NCBI GenBank assembly: GCA_907163375.1
Contig: CAJQUW010006273.1
Coordinates: 124,001-188,000, forward strand
Direction of reading: 5' to 3'
Source of the DNA: Prostheceraeus crozeri
Taxonomy: Eukaryota; Platyhelminthes; Polycladida; Euryleptidae
DNA: 64,000 bases
Positions 47,881 to 58,344 of this stretch are shown here, piece by piece. Each line of letters opens with the position of its first letter. Within the stretch, counting starts at the first letter, position 1. The notes beneath the pieces are model-generated. The model ran no database searches. It was given only the letters and a program-made list of their open reading frames with translations, and was not told where the DNA came from. The position numbers were made by a program, and so were the translations under genes.

Positions 47881-48084
47881 CAGAAAAGGAAATTATACAG
47901 AATGTCATTAAGAAAAATTTAAACTAACCTATCTATGAAATACAACCTAGAACCTTAGTAGAGCATGGACATTGGGACATGCTGACACAGAGTTTTAGCA
48001 AAAATACCATGAATTACAAAAGATAAAAAAAAATTATGGATTACAAAAGGATAAAAATATCTATAAAGGGAGGAGAGCTAAAAG

Positions 48085-48279
48085 TTAGACAGAATTAATA
48101 TGATTGAGTAGCATTTCAGTTGGCCTTGCTTTTATCTCCTTCTTTTCGACCCTTCTTCTTTGAGCCATGCACTGCAAGTTTCGATGTAATATCGACCATG
48201 TGATGGACTTGTGTGTGATGAGATGTTTATAAACTTCAGATTCAGGGCCTTTTAGATGTTCATTAATTCTTGATCTCAT
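48085..48279 (-). pseudogene. Penelope B GIY-YIG C-terminal part, left arm
   Basis: Encodes the helix and tail after the GIY-YIG core (MRSRINEHLKGPESEVYKHL, then a basic stretch QRRRVEKK and a tail ending NHINSV). It is the minus-strand twin of the right-arm copy. Upstream bases in this arm carry the nuclease core in a disturbed frame. Confidence 0.7.
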
Positions 48280-48415
48280 TGCTCTCGAGGTTTCCCCAAC
48301 ATATAGTTTGTCGCATTCGTTGTTGTCACATTGTATTAGGTATACACAGTCTTTGGTGTTGCATTATCCATTAGTTATTCCATTCTCGCATACATCACAT
48401 TGTTCAAAATAACAC

Positions 48416-48769
48416 TTGTTTTGGTTCTTCTTAAGCAGACGCTTCAATGGAGGGTTGGTGAAGCGTCTGCTTAAGAAGAACCAAAACAAGTGTTATTTTG
48501 AACAATGTGATGTATGCGAGAATGGAATAACTAATGGAGAATGCAACACCAAAGACTGTGTATACCTTATACAATGTGACAACAACGAATGCGACAAACT
48601 ATATGTTGGGGAAACCTCGAGAGCAATGAGATCAAGAATTAATGAACATCTAAAAGGCCCTGAATCTGAAGTTTATAAACATCTCATCACACACAAGTCC
48701 ATCGCATGGTCAATATTACATCGAAACTTGCAGTGCATGGCTCAAAGAAGAAGGGTCGAAAAGAAGTAG
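48416..48769 (+). pseudogene. Penelope B GIY-YIG endonuclease, right arm
   Basis: A 117-codon plus-strand frame. Its first 18 or so codons run across the palindrome centre and are not element protein. KRLLKKNQNKCYFEQCDVC then starts the cysteine linker. The nuclease core reads VYLIQCDNNECDKLYVGET, followed by SRAMRSRINEHLKG. No polymerase is present, so the copy is strongly 5'-truncated. Broken. Confidence 0.75.
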
Positions 48770-48998
48770 ATAAAAGCAAGGCCAACTGAAATGCTACTCA
48801 ATCATATTAATTCTGTCTAACTTTTAGCTTTCCTCCCTTTATAGATATTTTTATCCTTTTGTAATCCATGGTATTTTTGCTAAAACTCTGTGTTAGCATG
48901 TCCCAATGTCCATGCTCTACTAAGGTTCTAGGCTGTATTTCATAGATAGGTTAGTTTAAATTTTCCTTAATGACATTCTGTATAATTTCCTTTTCTGC

Positions 48999-49035
48999 AT
49001 CCCTTGATAAAGGCTAAGCCGAAATATTGGGAATA
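48999..49035 (+). ncRNA. hammerhead-like motif in Penelope B, right arm
   Basis: Plus-strand twin of the motif at 47845-47880: CCCTTGATAAAGGCTAAGCC followed by GAAATATTGGG and AATAAA. Same reservations about the core. Confidence 0.45.
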
Positions 49036-49137
49036 AAATTACAACACGGTCGCAGAAAATTGCTTATTTTTGCTTCTTTCAAAATAATTGAATCCCGACC
49101 GATGGCAACTAAAAATCAAATTTGAATGGGACATAAT

Positions 49138-49502
49138 TTAATGTGTCAGTTGGCTTGTGGCAGATGTCAGTGTGTATTGTTCTGGAGAAAAATTGAAAAA
49201 TACTTTCACATCAAGGAAGTTTATACACTTTTTATCCAATTCTTGAGTAAATCTAATCGATGGATGTAAATCATGCAACATATTACAAAACGCATTAGGT
49301 TGGCCAAATCCGTCTCTCCAAATCAGCCAACAATCATCCAAATAACGTAACCAAGATTGTTGAATTTCCTGGGCTGAATGGGGATAAAGTTCGTTCAATT
49401 TTACATACATTCTGTCCTCTAAGAATCCCATGACTAATGAGGCGTAGGTGGGGGCTACTTTTGTGCCCATAGCCGTACCGGACATTTGCAAAAATATGTC
49501 AT
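49138..49502 (-). pseudogene. Penelope A reverse transcriptase fragment
   Basis: Palm-domain part of a Penelope polymerase on the minus strand: QMSGTAMGTKVAPTYASLVM, FLEDRMYVKLNELYP, the catalytic RYLDDCWLIW and CINFLDVKVFF. The first polymerase blocks are absent because the copy is truncated at 49502. The downstream half of the protein lies past the inserted palindrome. Broken. Confidence 0.8.
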
Positions 49503-49726
49503 CTTCAAATATGTTGCAGTGTTGTAAGTGTGGCCAATACTATATCAGTCAGACCGGGGATGTTTTTCGACATCGTATCACCGTGCATCGGCAGCAAATT
49601 TTTCGAGAACAGTACTCTTTCTTAAAAGTGAGTCGTCATATTGCCGCGTGTGGCCATGAATTCTGTGCAGCACCTGTTTATCAGCTTCCTCCTAATGGGT
49701 CAAAAGTTGAGCGCGAGAAGAATATA
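49503..49726 (+). pseudogene. reversed Penelope A GIY-YIG fragment
   Basis: A plus-strand piece of the same family as the minus-strand copy: LQCCKCGQYYISQTGD to NGSKVEREK, almost residue-for-residue the nuclease of 46980-47795. It starts exactly where the minus-strand copy is truncated, the inverted-partner arrangement described for Penelope elements. It is cut off on the right by the DNA transposon beginning at 49731. Confidence 0.8.
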
Positions 49727-49730
49727 TATA

Positions 49731-52286
49731 TTAGGGTGGTCCACAAAAATATAGCAAAAGATGAAAGTTCGAAAAGTCGATTTCTTACCCCCGCCTTTTG
49801 TGACCGCTGGTATGAAAGCATCTCATGCAAATTTTCAGCCAGCTGGGGAAAAATTTTCTGGTGCCCCAACTGCCTTGAAGTAACTCAATTTTGACAAAAT
49901 TCCCTATTTTTATACTACTTACGAAATGTTGTTTCAATTACTCGAAATTTATTTATGTGTTCAATATTCATGAATTGAGTTTTTCAATACTTTCGAAGTT
50001 TGTTTATATCTTTTGGCAAGTGTTGCTTGATTGACTTAATTCTTGCTTTATGAATGTATCAATTACTGTCTTTAGATACATAAATATTAATGATCGGATT
50101 AATGCTAGTTAGTCAATTTGATATTCGTCAGGTTCTTAATAGATTCACAGAATATGACCTATTGACAATATCAGATGCTTGCAATATAATACTAACATGA
50201 CAACTGCCTATGTAGTTCAAATTAACACGCGCATGTCAAAAAATTCAGTGGCTTTCATGGTTATAATACTTGTAGACCTATATTTGATATCAAGAACTAG
50301 TAGTTATTAAGCAACAGCTTTCAAAGTCTAATGCTGCTAAAAATACAGCAATGCAAGATTCGAAGCATTGGGATGTATATGTAGATCATTTCTTCTTAAA
50401 ACCTATATTAAATCCTGGTCAGATTCAAGCCAGGTCAAGAGAAACATGAACCCCTGTCCATCTTGGTCTCAAGTTTAGGAGTGGAAAAGCTTCTTAGTAT
50501 TCCGAACGTTGAATCAGGCAGTGGAGCCGTAGTGGCTGAAGAAATGTTTGCTGTCTTGAGAAATTGGGATTCAGTGGAGCGGGTTATGTCGTTACTACAA
50601 CCAGCAGCACAGGAGTTCGCTCGAGAGCGTGCACACTTCTTCAAAATAAGTTGAAAGGAGAACTGCTACACCTTGCTTGCAGAAAGCATGTTTCCGAAAT
50701 TGTCATAGATAAGTTTTTAATGCTTGCACTGGAATCATATCTAATGGTCTAGATATCAAAATATTTAAGCGGTTCAAGAAGAAATTGTCTTCAATAGATG
50801 CGGGCAGCTTTCAACCTATTGAGAGGCTTCCTTTGCAATCTAAAGAACTTTCGTAAGCAGCAATTGATGTTGAAGCAACCAAGAGATGATTATCGGGAAC
50901 TCTTAAAGCTGACACTTGTTGTCATGCACGAAGTCCCTCCTCGTGGAGTGCACTTTCTGCGCACTAGTGCCTGCCATCGTGCTCGATGGATGGCAAAAAT
51001 CATGTACTATACAATGAAGATCTATCTTTTCCGCAATAAATTTTATGTCACTCCTCGATAAGTCAGAGGAATTGAACGATTTGCTACCTTCGTAATTTCT
51101 TTGTGCATTCCTTACTGGTTCGCTGTGTCGAACGCTGCGTCTGCTCCGGCAAATATGATTTGAGGTGTTTGAAAGATGTTGAAGTTTACCATGACACTCC
51201 TTTCTACTTAGCGGCTGTGAATTCCTTCAGTCGTCATCTCTGGCATTTGTCGAAGGAGTTTGTAACTTTGGGTTTTTTGACGAATCTATTGATCTCATCA
51301 CCAAAAGGGCAATGATAGCAGCTCTTCAGGCAGAAGGAAATCCTCAACCTATAAAAAGACCGATCATTGATTTGCACAAAATCACTTCAAAGGACATCTC
51401 AATTTTGTAACGACTAACACTCGACGATTTTTTTCATACATTGGTTCATCCACTGGATCTCTTGATGCGGACCCATCTACTTGGAACGAAATAGATGACT
51501 ACACAAAAGCGATCGAGAAAGTGAAATCCCTCAAAATTAATAATGACTTTGCTGAGCACAGTGTATCCTTGATGCAAGAATGTTTCCATTCTCGCAAAGG
51601 ACGAAGACCAACGTCAGTACCTCTTTCATGTAATCGAGTCACATCGTCATCGATTTCTTGATGCTCGGAAAGCGACAATTTTTCAAAATATGTGAGGCAT
51701 TGATCCCTTTAATACTTAACTGAGTAGATCTCCGACTTCCATGATTCTACATGTAGGCCTACTTAACAATGTGTGTGAATTCAGATTGCCATTCTTTCTG
51801 ATACAGTTTTATGGATCATGTGCTTTGTTAAATATCTCAGAATACAACCAGATTTCGTCTTCCTTTATTTACTAGTCTTTCCAACGTGTCTGCCTCTTGT
51901 TTTATGGTTAATCATTTAACGCTATGGGTTCATTATCATGGGTCACTCATGGTTACTCATGGAAAGTTTATCTGATCTTAAATCAATATGAATTTCGATT
52001 AATGAGATGAATATATAATACTTCCACATAGGATAGAATAAAATGGGACATCATTAAAAGTTTTTCATGCAAATGTGTACAGCAAATTCCTCTATAAGTA
52101 GTATTCGGTAAGTAGTATAAAATGGGAAATTCGAGCAAGCTTGATTAACATTCGGGCCATTGGGGCACCATTATAAATGATCGGACCGCGCTGAAAATTA
52201 GCATACGGTAGTTCTATACCAACGGTCACAAAATGCGGGGGCGAAAGGTACACTTTTCTAACTTTTAATTTTTTGGACTACCCTAA
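49731..52286 (+). mobile_element. DNA transposon with about 190-bp terminal inverted repeats
   Basis: The left end TTAGGGTGGTCC and the right end GGACTACCCTAA are inverted repeats whose similarity continues for about 190 bp. Matching blocks include CCCCCGC-TTTTGTGACCG, ATTTTCAGC, TGGTGCCCCAA and TTTTATACTACTTAC. TATA lies on both sides (49727-49730 and 52287-52290) and may be the target duplication, though the setting is AT-rich. The 2,556-bp unit carries one plus-strand transposase gene in several frames. The superfamily is one I know from many animal genomes but cannot name with confidence. Confidence 0.75.
50415..51692 (+). pseudogene. transposase of the long-TIR element, broken
   Basis: Recognised by block order rather than by a single frame: VSSLGVEKLLSIPNVESGSG; then ELLHLACRKHVSEIV; RDDYRELLKLTLVVMHEV; ACHRARWMAKIMYYTMKIYL; NSFSRHLWHLSKEFVTLGF; a KRPIIDLHKITSKD stretch; DPSTWNEIDDY; INNDFAEHSVSLMQECF; and a final DEDQRQYLFHVIESHRHRF. 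These occur in this order in a transposase family widespread in cnidarians, insects and molluscs (its usual words are HRARWM and RHLWYLSEE). The frame changes several times between blocks and the N-terminal part is unclear, so the gene is dead. The catalytic residues are not known to me. Confidence 0.7.
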
Positions 52287-54660
52287 TATACGAGATATTA
52301 AAGAAGATATATATTAGAGAGTATAAAGAATCCAGAGAAGTCAAAAGTTCAGCTTTTTTAAGTAAGTCCACAGCTTAGGGTTATTCAGATCGTTGAGGCT
52401 GCAGGGTGGCTTCAGGATCGGAAAGTCAGGCAGGACGTGGGTTGGAGTTTGTGCTTCTGTGATTATGTCATTCACTTAACCAAATTGTCTCCGACATTGT
52501 TGAACATCATTCGACCAGTGTATCGGTGTTTTGGTCATGCCCATATAATGTGCAACCCTCCTTCGTGGACAATGCCATCATAAAATATCCTCATCATCAT
52601 TTGATTGCGGTTGGCGATTTCAACCGATATGATCCATCTTGCATCACCTCAAAATTCGCACTAGTAAAATTTGTGAGTGGACCCATCCGACTTGACGCTG
52701 AACTTGATAAGATCTCTGTAGAATCAAACATTGCTGATAATTACCCGGTCGATAATATAGAAATTGGTCCTCCAATAGGAAACTCCGATCATAACTGCGT
52801 TTTTGCTAAGGCTCTTGACTCAGATGATAAACGCGATGTCTGTGAGTGGATTTTCTACGATCTTGAAGAATCAAATACTTTGGCTTTTGAGCAATTCATT
52901 CTTCATAGTGATTTTCCTAGTTTCTATTCAGAGAGTGAATGACATAGATCGGAATTGCCAGGTTTTTTATGAGGTCATTAACAATGTAGTGAATGTTATT
53001 CCGAGACAATCAGTATTCATAACTAGTATGGATGCTCCATCGATGACCCCATATGTAAAAATCCTAATAAATAAAAGATGTGTAGTGAAGACATTCACAA
53101 AAAAAGTAAAAGATGGTAGGCATTCCGCACTCGTAATTGGAATATGTACAATATCATAGAAGAAAAAGTGAAAAAAGAGATCTTTAGAGCAAAACATAAA
53201 TATTGTATGAAGAAATCTGCATCTGCTAAGAGTCTATGGTCAGTTATACGAATGGATCGTAGAAACCTAAAAAGTGATAAGAGTAACTTGCTCAACGGTT
53301 CGATGTCACCGGTTGATGAGCTCAATAATATCAATGATTTCTTTTGTGATCGCATGAACTCTCGATCGACGCTTCCTGATTTCAAAACTTTGGAAGACGA
53401 CGGCTGGTTTTCCGAAGTTTGGAGTCGAAGATATTTGGCATATGTTGTCCTTACTTCTTACAGAAGTAACTGGTAGCGACGGAATTCCTATGATGTTTTA
53501 TAAAGCGTGCGATAATATTTGCTGAGCCGGTACATGACTTGATTTTACAATGTTTCTACAACAACGATTTCCGTCTCTGTGGAAGATAGTAGACATGGTC
53601 TCCGTACTCAAAACATAACAAGATACTTGGATTTTGAGTACGCAACCGATAAGTCTTCTTCCTGTCCCAACAAAAATTGCTGAAAACTCTTCATTAGATA
53701 CCTGCTGTCTCAGCTTACTTGATGTTTAGGAGAACATCAATACGGAGTTCGAAAGCATTCATCAACTACCGATTCGATGATTACAGCCCATTATTAACTG
53801 GCTTCTCTTTATCTGATGATCCGAACGTTGGAGCCGCAGTTTTTATTGGTTTTGATTTTGCCAAGGCTTTTGATTGTATATCACATGCTATTCTATTGAC
53901 TTAACTTCGACAGCTCCGCTTCCCAAATGGTTTTCTTGCATTAACGGCTGACTGTACAATTGACATCAGAGAATCCGAATGAATAATATGAAAAGTTCTC
54001 TGATCGGACCTTACTTTTTTGGAATCTACAGGTCTTCTTTGAAGACGCTCAGTCAGTCCATGGTTAATAAAATATGTTAATGATGTCTGTATTGCAGCAG
54101 GCATTATAAAATCTTCTGCCCATTAGCATTTCAAATGTGATAGCTGAGATCAGAAACATCTCTCAGTGGCCTGAACTGTTTAGTTGACTTTGAATTCATA
54201 AAAAACAATGGGATTTACTCATTATCGTGAGAATTTTTCATAGATTCCTTTGATGTAGAGACTTTCATTTCTGACGTTAATTTTCAGGGGAGCGTGCGTT
54301 TCTTCAGTGTATTTATGAGTGATACTTTAAGTTGGGAACTTCACTAGAATACATTGAAGACAAGTGTGCACAGCGATTATATATTTTGCCTCGAATCATA
54401 TATATTTTGCCTCGAATCAAAGTTTCACTACTTCTGACCAATTTTTTTTCTTTTTTCAATGTTCAATTCGTTCTTTAATAGAGTATGCATGCCCTGCCTT
54501 TATAGGCCTATCAAAGTGTGATTCAAATAAACTTCCGGAATTCAGAACCGTTGTTTAAAAATCAAAGACTGTGCTGACGTCACAGATCTTGATGCAAGAA
54601 AGAAATCTGCCACACTGAGACTTTTTTGAGCGGATCCCACGTAAACTACCAAGTGGACAG
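52287..54660 (+). mobile_element. decayed LINE, second copy of family A
   Basis: A non-LTR retrotransposon starting near the transposon border. Endonuclease blocks (HHLIAVGDFNRYDPS and GNSDHNCVFAK) lie in 52526-52942. Linker parts with KYCMKKSASAKSLWSVIRMD lie in 53144-53476. Polymerase traces (VFIGFDFAKAFDCISHAILL) lie in 53719-53904, and a C-terminal RSLIEYACPAFIGL piece near 54470. The YADD block is not legible. Many stops and frame changes show great age. Its SLIEY and FPxGFL blocks match the 11-kb LINE. The 3' end is not sharply defined. Confidence 0.65.
52526..52942 (+). pseudogene. LINE family A endonuclease, C-terminal half
   Basis: 138 codons with the catalytic GDFN block at about residue 32 and the SDH block at about residue 88, both typical of APE-like LINE endonucleases. 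The N-terminal half of the fold is missing or unreadable upstream. It ends at a TGA before the linker, which continues in another frame. Inactive. Confidence 0.65.
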
Positions 54661-55356
54661 TTCTAACTTTAGAGCCAAATTTTGACATAGAATGTCTTCA
54701 AGTCATATCCCATCAAGCGTATGTGTTATTATCATGCTTCAGATCGGTAATGAATAGGAGAGTGTTTGCCACGATTGCTGGGTCAAAATGTTGTGTTTGC
54801 CGATATCAGGAGACTTGCTAGATCTAAATGTGCGTACATAAGTACATCACCATATCAGTTCATGACCTGAAGGTATTCTGCACCAAAAATTGTGGCTCTA
54901 GACTCACAATTTTTTTGTTTTGCCAGAAAAACATTGAAAAAACTCATCTTTACCAAAAATGTCAATCTGCTTCCCATTGGATTTGCTCGTGTTTTCTTTA
55001 ATTCTAACTGACAATAAGAGGAACCGGGTAGCCTAAAACTCAGAAGATGTACGGACTTGTAGCAACCATAGAGTGTGCATCATTCCGTGAAAGTCTCATT
55101 TTTGGCTTCATTTCCGGTGGAAGCTCGTGCTGGTGGTCCAATTATGTTGCATTAGCATCCGTACGCTCCCTTTATGAAGGTGATTTTACATGATTAGGGG
55201 TAAAAGAAAGAACAAATTGGAATAGTTTAAAGGCTGTTAAAGGCTGAGGACATCAGAAAAATTAATCGAATTATTAATACTCTACACTTGACAATTTTGA
55301 GTTTCCTGTAAAGAATGAAAATCATATTTCAGGGATCGTCCATATTTATATTGAAA

Positions 55357-55359
<3 letters not shown>
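54661..55359. other. non-coding, nothing recognised
   Basis: May include the 3' UTR of the decayed LINE. No terminal tail or gene identified. Confidence 0.35.
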
Positions 55360-55396
<37 letters not shown>

Positions 55397-55410
55397 CATA
55401 TATATATATT
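55360..55410. repeat. TC and TA microsatellites
   Basis: A (TC)n run to 55393 followed by a short (TA)n run. The latter borders the 3' end of Penelope C. Confidence 0.9.
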
Positions 55411-55487
55411 AATTTGAAAATTTGCATCCTGAGTGTGATTGATTTAACAAAAAGATGTCTTCAGGAATAAGATATTATTTACCACAA

Positions 55488-55522
55488 ACTTTCAAGCTGT
55501 TGCTTCAGCTCGTCGTCAGGTG
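55488..55522 (-). ncRNA. hammerhead-like motif in Penelope C 3' region
   Basis: Minus strand: CTGACGA (55519-55513) fits the CUGANGA core. An AGCTG/CAGCT stem with loop AAGCAA follows, then GAAA and GTTTGTGG. Hammerhead ribozymes are known in Penelope terminal repeats. One base (C) after the core does not fit the simplest fold, so the call is tentative. Confidence 0.45.
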
Positions 55523-55561
55523 GAAAAGGGAAATTACATCGGGAGACATCAGTATAAAATT

Positions 55562-56471
55562 TTAAAAATTTCGTGATGACATAGCTTGGCGTAAGTTTAC
55601 ATAGATGTTATCAAGTTCTATATGTCTATTGATGGAGTGGTCTGAGGAGTACCAAGCTTCCATGAATTCACGACCATATCTATGTTCACATGAGTTGATG
55701 GTTTTTGCACTACTCCAATAAAATGCATGGTTTTCTTCAACGCAATGAGTTGATATTTGTGAACGCTGATCAACCCTCCTTACTGCTAGTCGATGTTCAT
55801 GAACTCTTGTTGACAGCTGTTTTCCAATTTGTCCAATGTATTTTTGTTGACAGTTGGAGCAATCAATTTGGTAAATGACGTTTCTTCGTTCTAAATCAGA
55901 TTTTAATTTCTTTGGTTTAAAGAGCTGATTTTTCAATGTAGTTGTTGGTTTGTGGGCGATCTTTATATCGTACTTTTGAAAAATACGGCTCAATGCTTCA
56001 GAAATACCATTAATGTATGGTAATGTGTAATAAGTTTGTTTTCTTTGTTCTTGTTCTTCTATTGTTGTGGTTTGTTGGACTTCGTTGTTTTGTTTTAATT
56101 GTTCTTTCATTTGTGACCAAGTTCTTTCAATGAATTGCTTTGGATAATTGTTATTTTGGAAAAGTTGGAAAAGAAATTTAATTTCATTGTTTTTATTCTC
56201 CTCAGTACTGCAGTGAGTTATTGTTCTCTGAAATAAAGTACGAATACAATTCCTCTTGTGGATGACTGGGTGATTGCTTTTGAAGTTAAGGATTGTTCCT
56301 GCATAGGCTTTCTTCCTATGAACACTTGTTTCAGTAGAGCCATCACTATTTCTTTTAACCAAGATGTTGAGGAATGCCAGTTCTCCATTTCTTTCAACTT
56401 CATGAGTAAATTTGATTCCGGGAAAGATTGAATTAAGTGTTGTTAAGAGCATGTCATTCAAGTCATTTCGT
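55562..56471 (-). pseudogene. Penelope C C-terminal part with GIY-YIG endonuclease
   Basis: About 300 codons on the minus strand, open from the insertion border to the stop. It starts in the polymerase just after the YVDD block (FPGIKFTHEVERNGELAFLN, ILVKRNSDGSTETSVHRK). It continues through the thumb and a long linker (KQNNEVQQTTTIEEQEQRKQ) and ends in the nuclease: RRNVIYQIDCSNCQQKYIGQ, then STRVHEHRLAVRR and HCVEENHAF. The cysteine pair and the KYIGQ word define the Penelope-type GIY-YIG domain. It is split from its polymerase by the piggyBac insertion and not expected to act. Confidence 0.85.
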
Positions 56472-56475
56472 TTAA

Positions 56476-58344
56476 CGGTTGTCCTACTTTACGGGTATAC
56501 AGCACCCGACGATATCTTCAACGCAAGATATTTTCGCTTGTGATTCTATTAGCCAAATTTCCTTTCGTGACTTTTAATGAATATATGACCTCATTAAACC
56601 GTGAGAGTCTTGAGTTGCAATTCTAGACAAATAACTAAATAAAACTAGATAATGGTTTAAGAACGGATCGGGTGAGTCATACCCGAGTATTTTCCGTAGT
56701 TCGTTTTCAGTTCAATCTTGAAATTACGACCAACTCTAGAGTAGTGATTGATGCCCAATAATCTACAAAATAGTACATCACCAAAAGTTGAGTCAGAAGC
56801 CATTAAAAGACTGCGTTATTTAACATTAGGAACATTAACAAAATTTCGAAATTTGAATAGCAGTTTATCTCAATGTATTGTCACATGTAAGACAAAGTAC
56901 ACTAACTTGGTACTATGCGCAAAATACTTCTTCGACTCGTAATAAGGAATGACTTTTCGGTTCTGTGATGAACAAATATGCACCGCTGCAACACAGCGAC
57001 CGCACACCGCTGTATGAAATGACCATGAAGCAACCATGACACGCGAGATTCCTACAAATAAAATCAGTGCTACGATTTGATGACCCATTACGTCGCGATC
57101 GCAGTGACAAACTTGCACCGGTACAGGATGTATTTCAATAATTCAACGCTGATCTGTCTCGCTTCTTCATTCCCAGTCCCTGCTTGACAGTAGACGAGCA
57201 GCTTCTTGAGTTCCACAGGAGAGTCCGATTCCAGCAATATATAAGCTCTAAGCCTGGAAAGTTCGAGATAAAATTCCTTCGGCTGTGCTGTGCTGAGACA
57301 TTCTATATTTTAGATGGAATTGTTTACATTGGAGTTGGAACCATCAGGCCAAATGAAAATGTCACAACCTAGCTAGGCACAGGTCGTCAGCTAGCTGCTG
57401 ATAATTGGCATACTTCCATGGAACTGGTTGATGCACTTAGAGAAAATAATACCACCAGTGGCGTCTTCTCCGTACGTGCGAGGCCTTCGGCGCATCCTCA
57501 AAAGTAATTTTCCAACAGCTATAAAAATGAAAAGTGTCATCATTCATTTAAATTCGATAGCCTGTCGTGACAGCAGTGCACAGCTTTCCGTCTCAAAGTC
57601 AGACGCTCAACCTCATTGAACAGTTTTGCAGCACGTGTTCGAATCACAGCTGTTTTCTTCCAACAATTAGACACACAAGCTGGTCGTGTGTTTAGACGGA
57701 GCATTAATTGATGTTTAGACACAGCGAAAGAGAGTTGTGTGCGTGTGAGGCAGCAAGCGCCCGCGCCCGCGCCAATATTGGCTTTTCCGATAGATATAAT
57801 GCTTAGTCTTCTCCAATTTTTGCAATAAAATGAACTTGTACGAAATTGAAACTTGTACGAGTAACTACACGTCTTAATAGGAATTATGTATTTTATTTAC
57901 AATTTTATTCATGATTCCAAACATGTCATACATGTATGTACATGTATAATACATGCATAAAATATAATTTACATTTATGGACTACCGATACATGGCGGGG
58001 TTATTGCATGTTTAACTGGCATAAATATCAGTACTAGTGATTTAACTACTTTTGAATATGCTAGACGGCGATAACCTAACAAGAAGTAGGCACTACTATA
58101 GTTGATCAATAGCCTGCATGTACCTGTAGGCCTATTTACACATATTTGATAATTATTGGGCATCATCACCGATACTCTACATGTAAATCTGTATTTCAAG
58201 CAATCTTCAAACATGTTGCCTCACTTACTAATAAAAACACTCAAAACTGAACGATGAGAAGAGGCAAAATGTAATAAGAAGAACACGGGTTATTTATACC
58301 CGTTTCGTCTTTAACTGCTTATTGAAAAGCGCGTAGGACAACCG
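56476..58344 (+). mobile_element. piggyBac element inserted in Penelope C
   Basis: A 1,869-bp unit with ends CGGTTGTCCTAC and GTAGGACAACCG. TTAA lies on both sides (56472-56475 and 58345-58348), and these two copies coincide with one TTAA of the Penelope polymerase gene. The terminal inverted repeat is perfect for 12 bp. Inside lies a plus-strand piggyBac transposase remnant. The end sequence differs from that of the piggyBac at 27.2 kb, so two families are present. Confidence 0.85.
57060..57500 (+). pseudogene. piggyBac transposase fragment
   Basis: Plus-strand remains of the conserved core: LAPVQDVFQ and then SRFFIPSPCLTVDEQLLEFH, the block with the second catalytic aspartate (VDEQL). Next come RVRFQQYISSKPGKFEIKF, ILDGIVYIGVGT and ADNWHTSMELVDALRENN, the block with the DNW aspartate. 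A TAA near 57137 and a TAG near 57370 interrupt it, and the first aspartate region and the cysteine-rich tail are not seen. Inactive. Confidence 0.75.

Larger units (their letters stand above)
47796..49122. mobile_element. palindromic pair of Penelope-like element B
   Basis: Two 5'-truncated copies of one Penelope-like family lie head to head. The left arm (47798-48446, minus) and right arm (48459-49080, plus) are near-identical reverse complements around a 12-base spacer. Each arm ends outward in a 3' region with a hammerhead-like motif. The whole sits inside Penelope A between copies of TTGAATGGGACATA. Inverted partial copies are a known habit of Penelope elements, but the closeness of the arms points to a recent event. 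The left arm has a small tandem duplication near 48000-48050. Confidence 0.8.
46794..49502 (-). mobile_element. Penelope-like element A, interrupted and broken
   Basis: A minus-strand Penelope-like fossil. Its reverse transcriptase part lies at 49138-49502 (GTAMGTKVAPTYASLVMGFL, then RYLDDCWLIW and CINFLDV). The rest, with the GIY-YIG endonuclease, lies at 46980-47795 (CRTCD and LQCCKCGQYYIGQTGD). The 5' part of the polymerase is missing. A second Penelope unit (47796-49122) sits between the two parts, flanked by a shared TTGAATGGGACATA at 47782-47795 and about 49122-49135, which looks like its target duplication. A few breaks are present. It is 5'-truncated at 49502, where a reversed piece of the same family begins. 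Confidence 0.8.
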
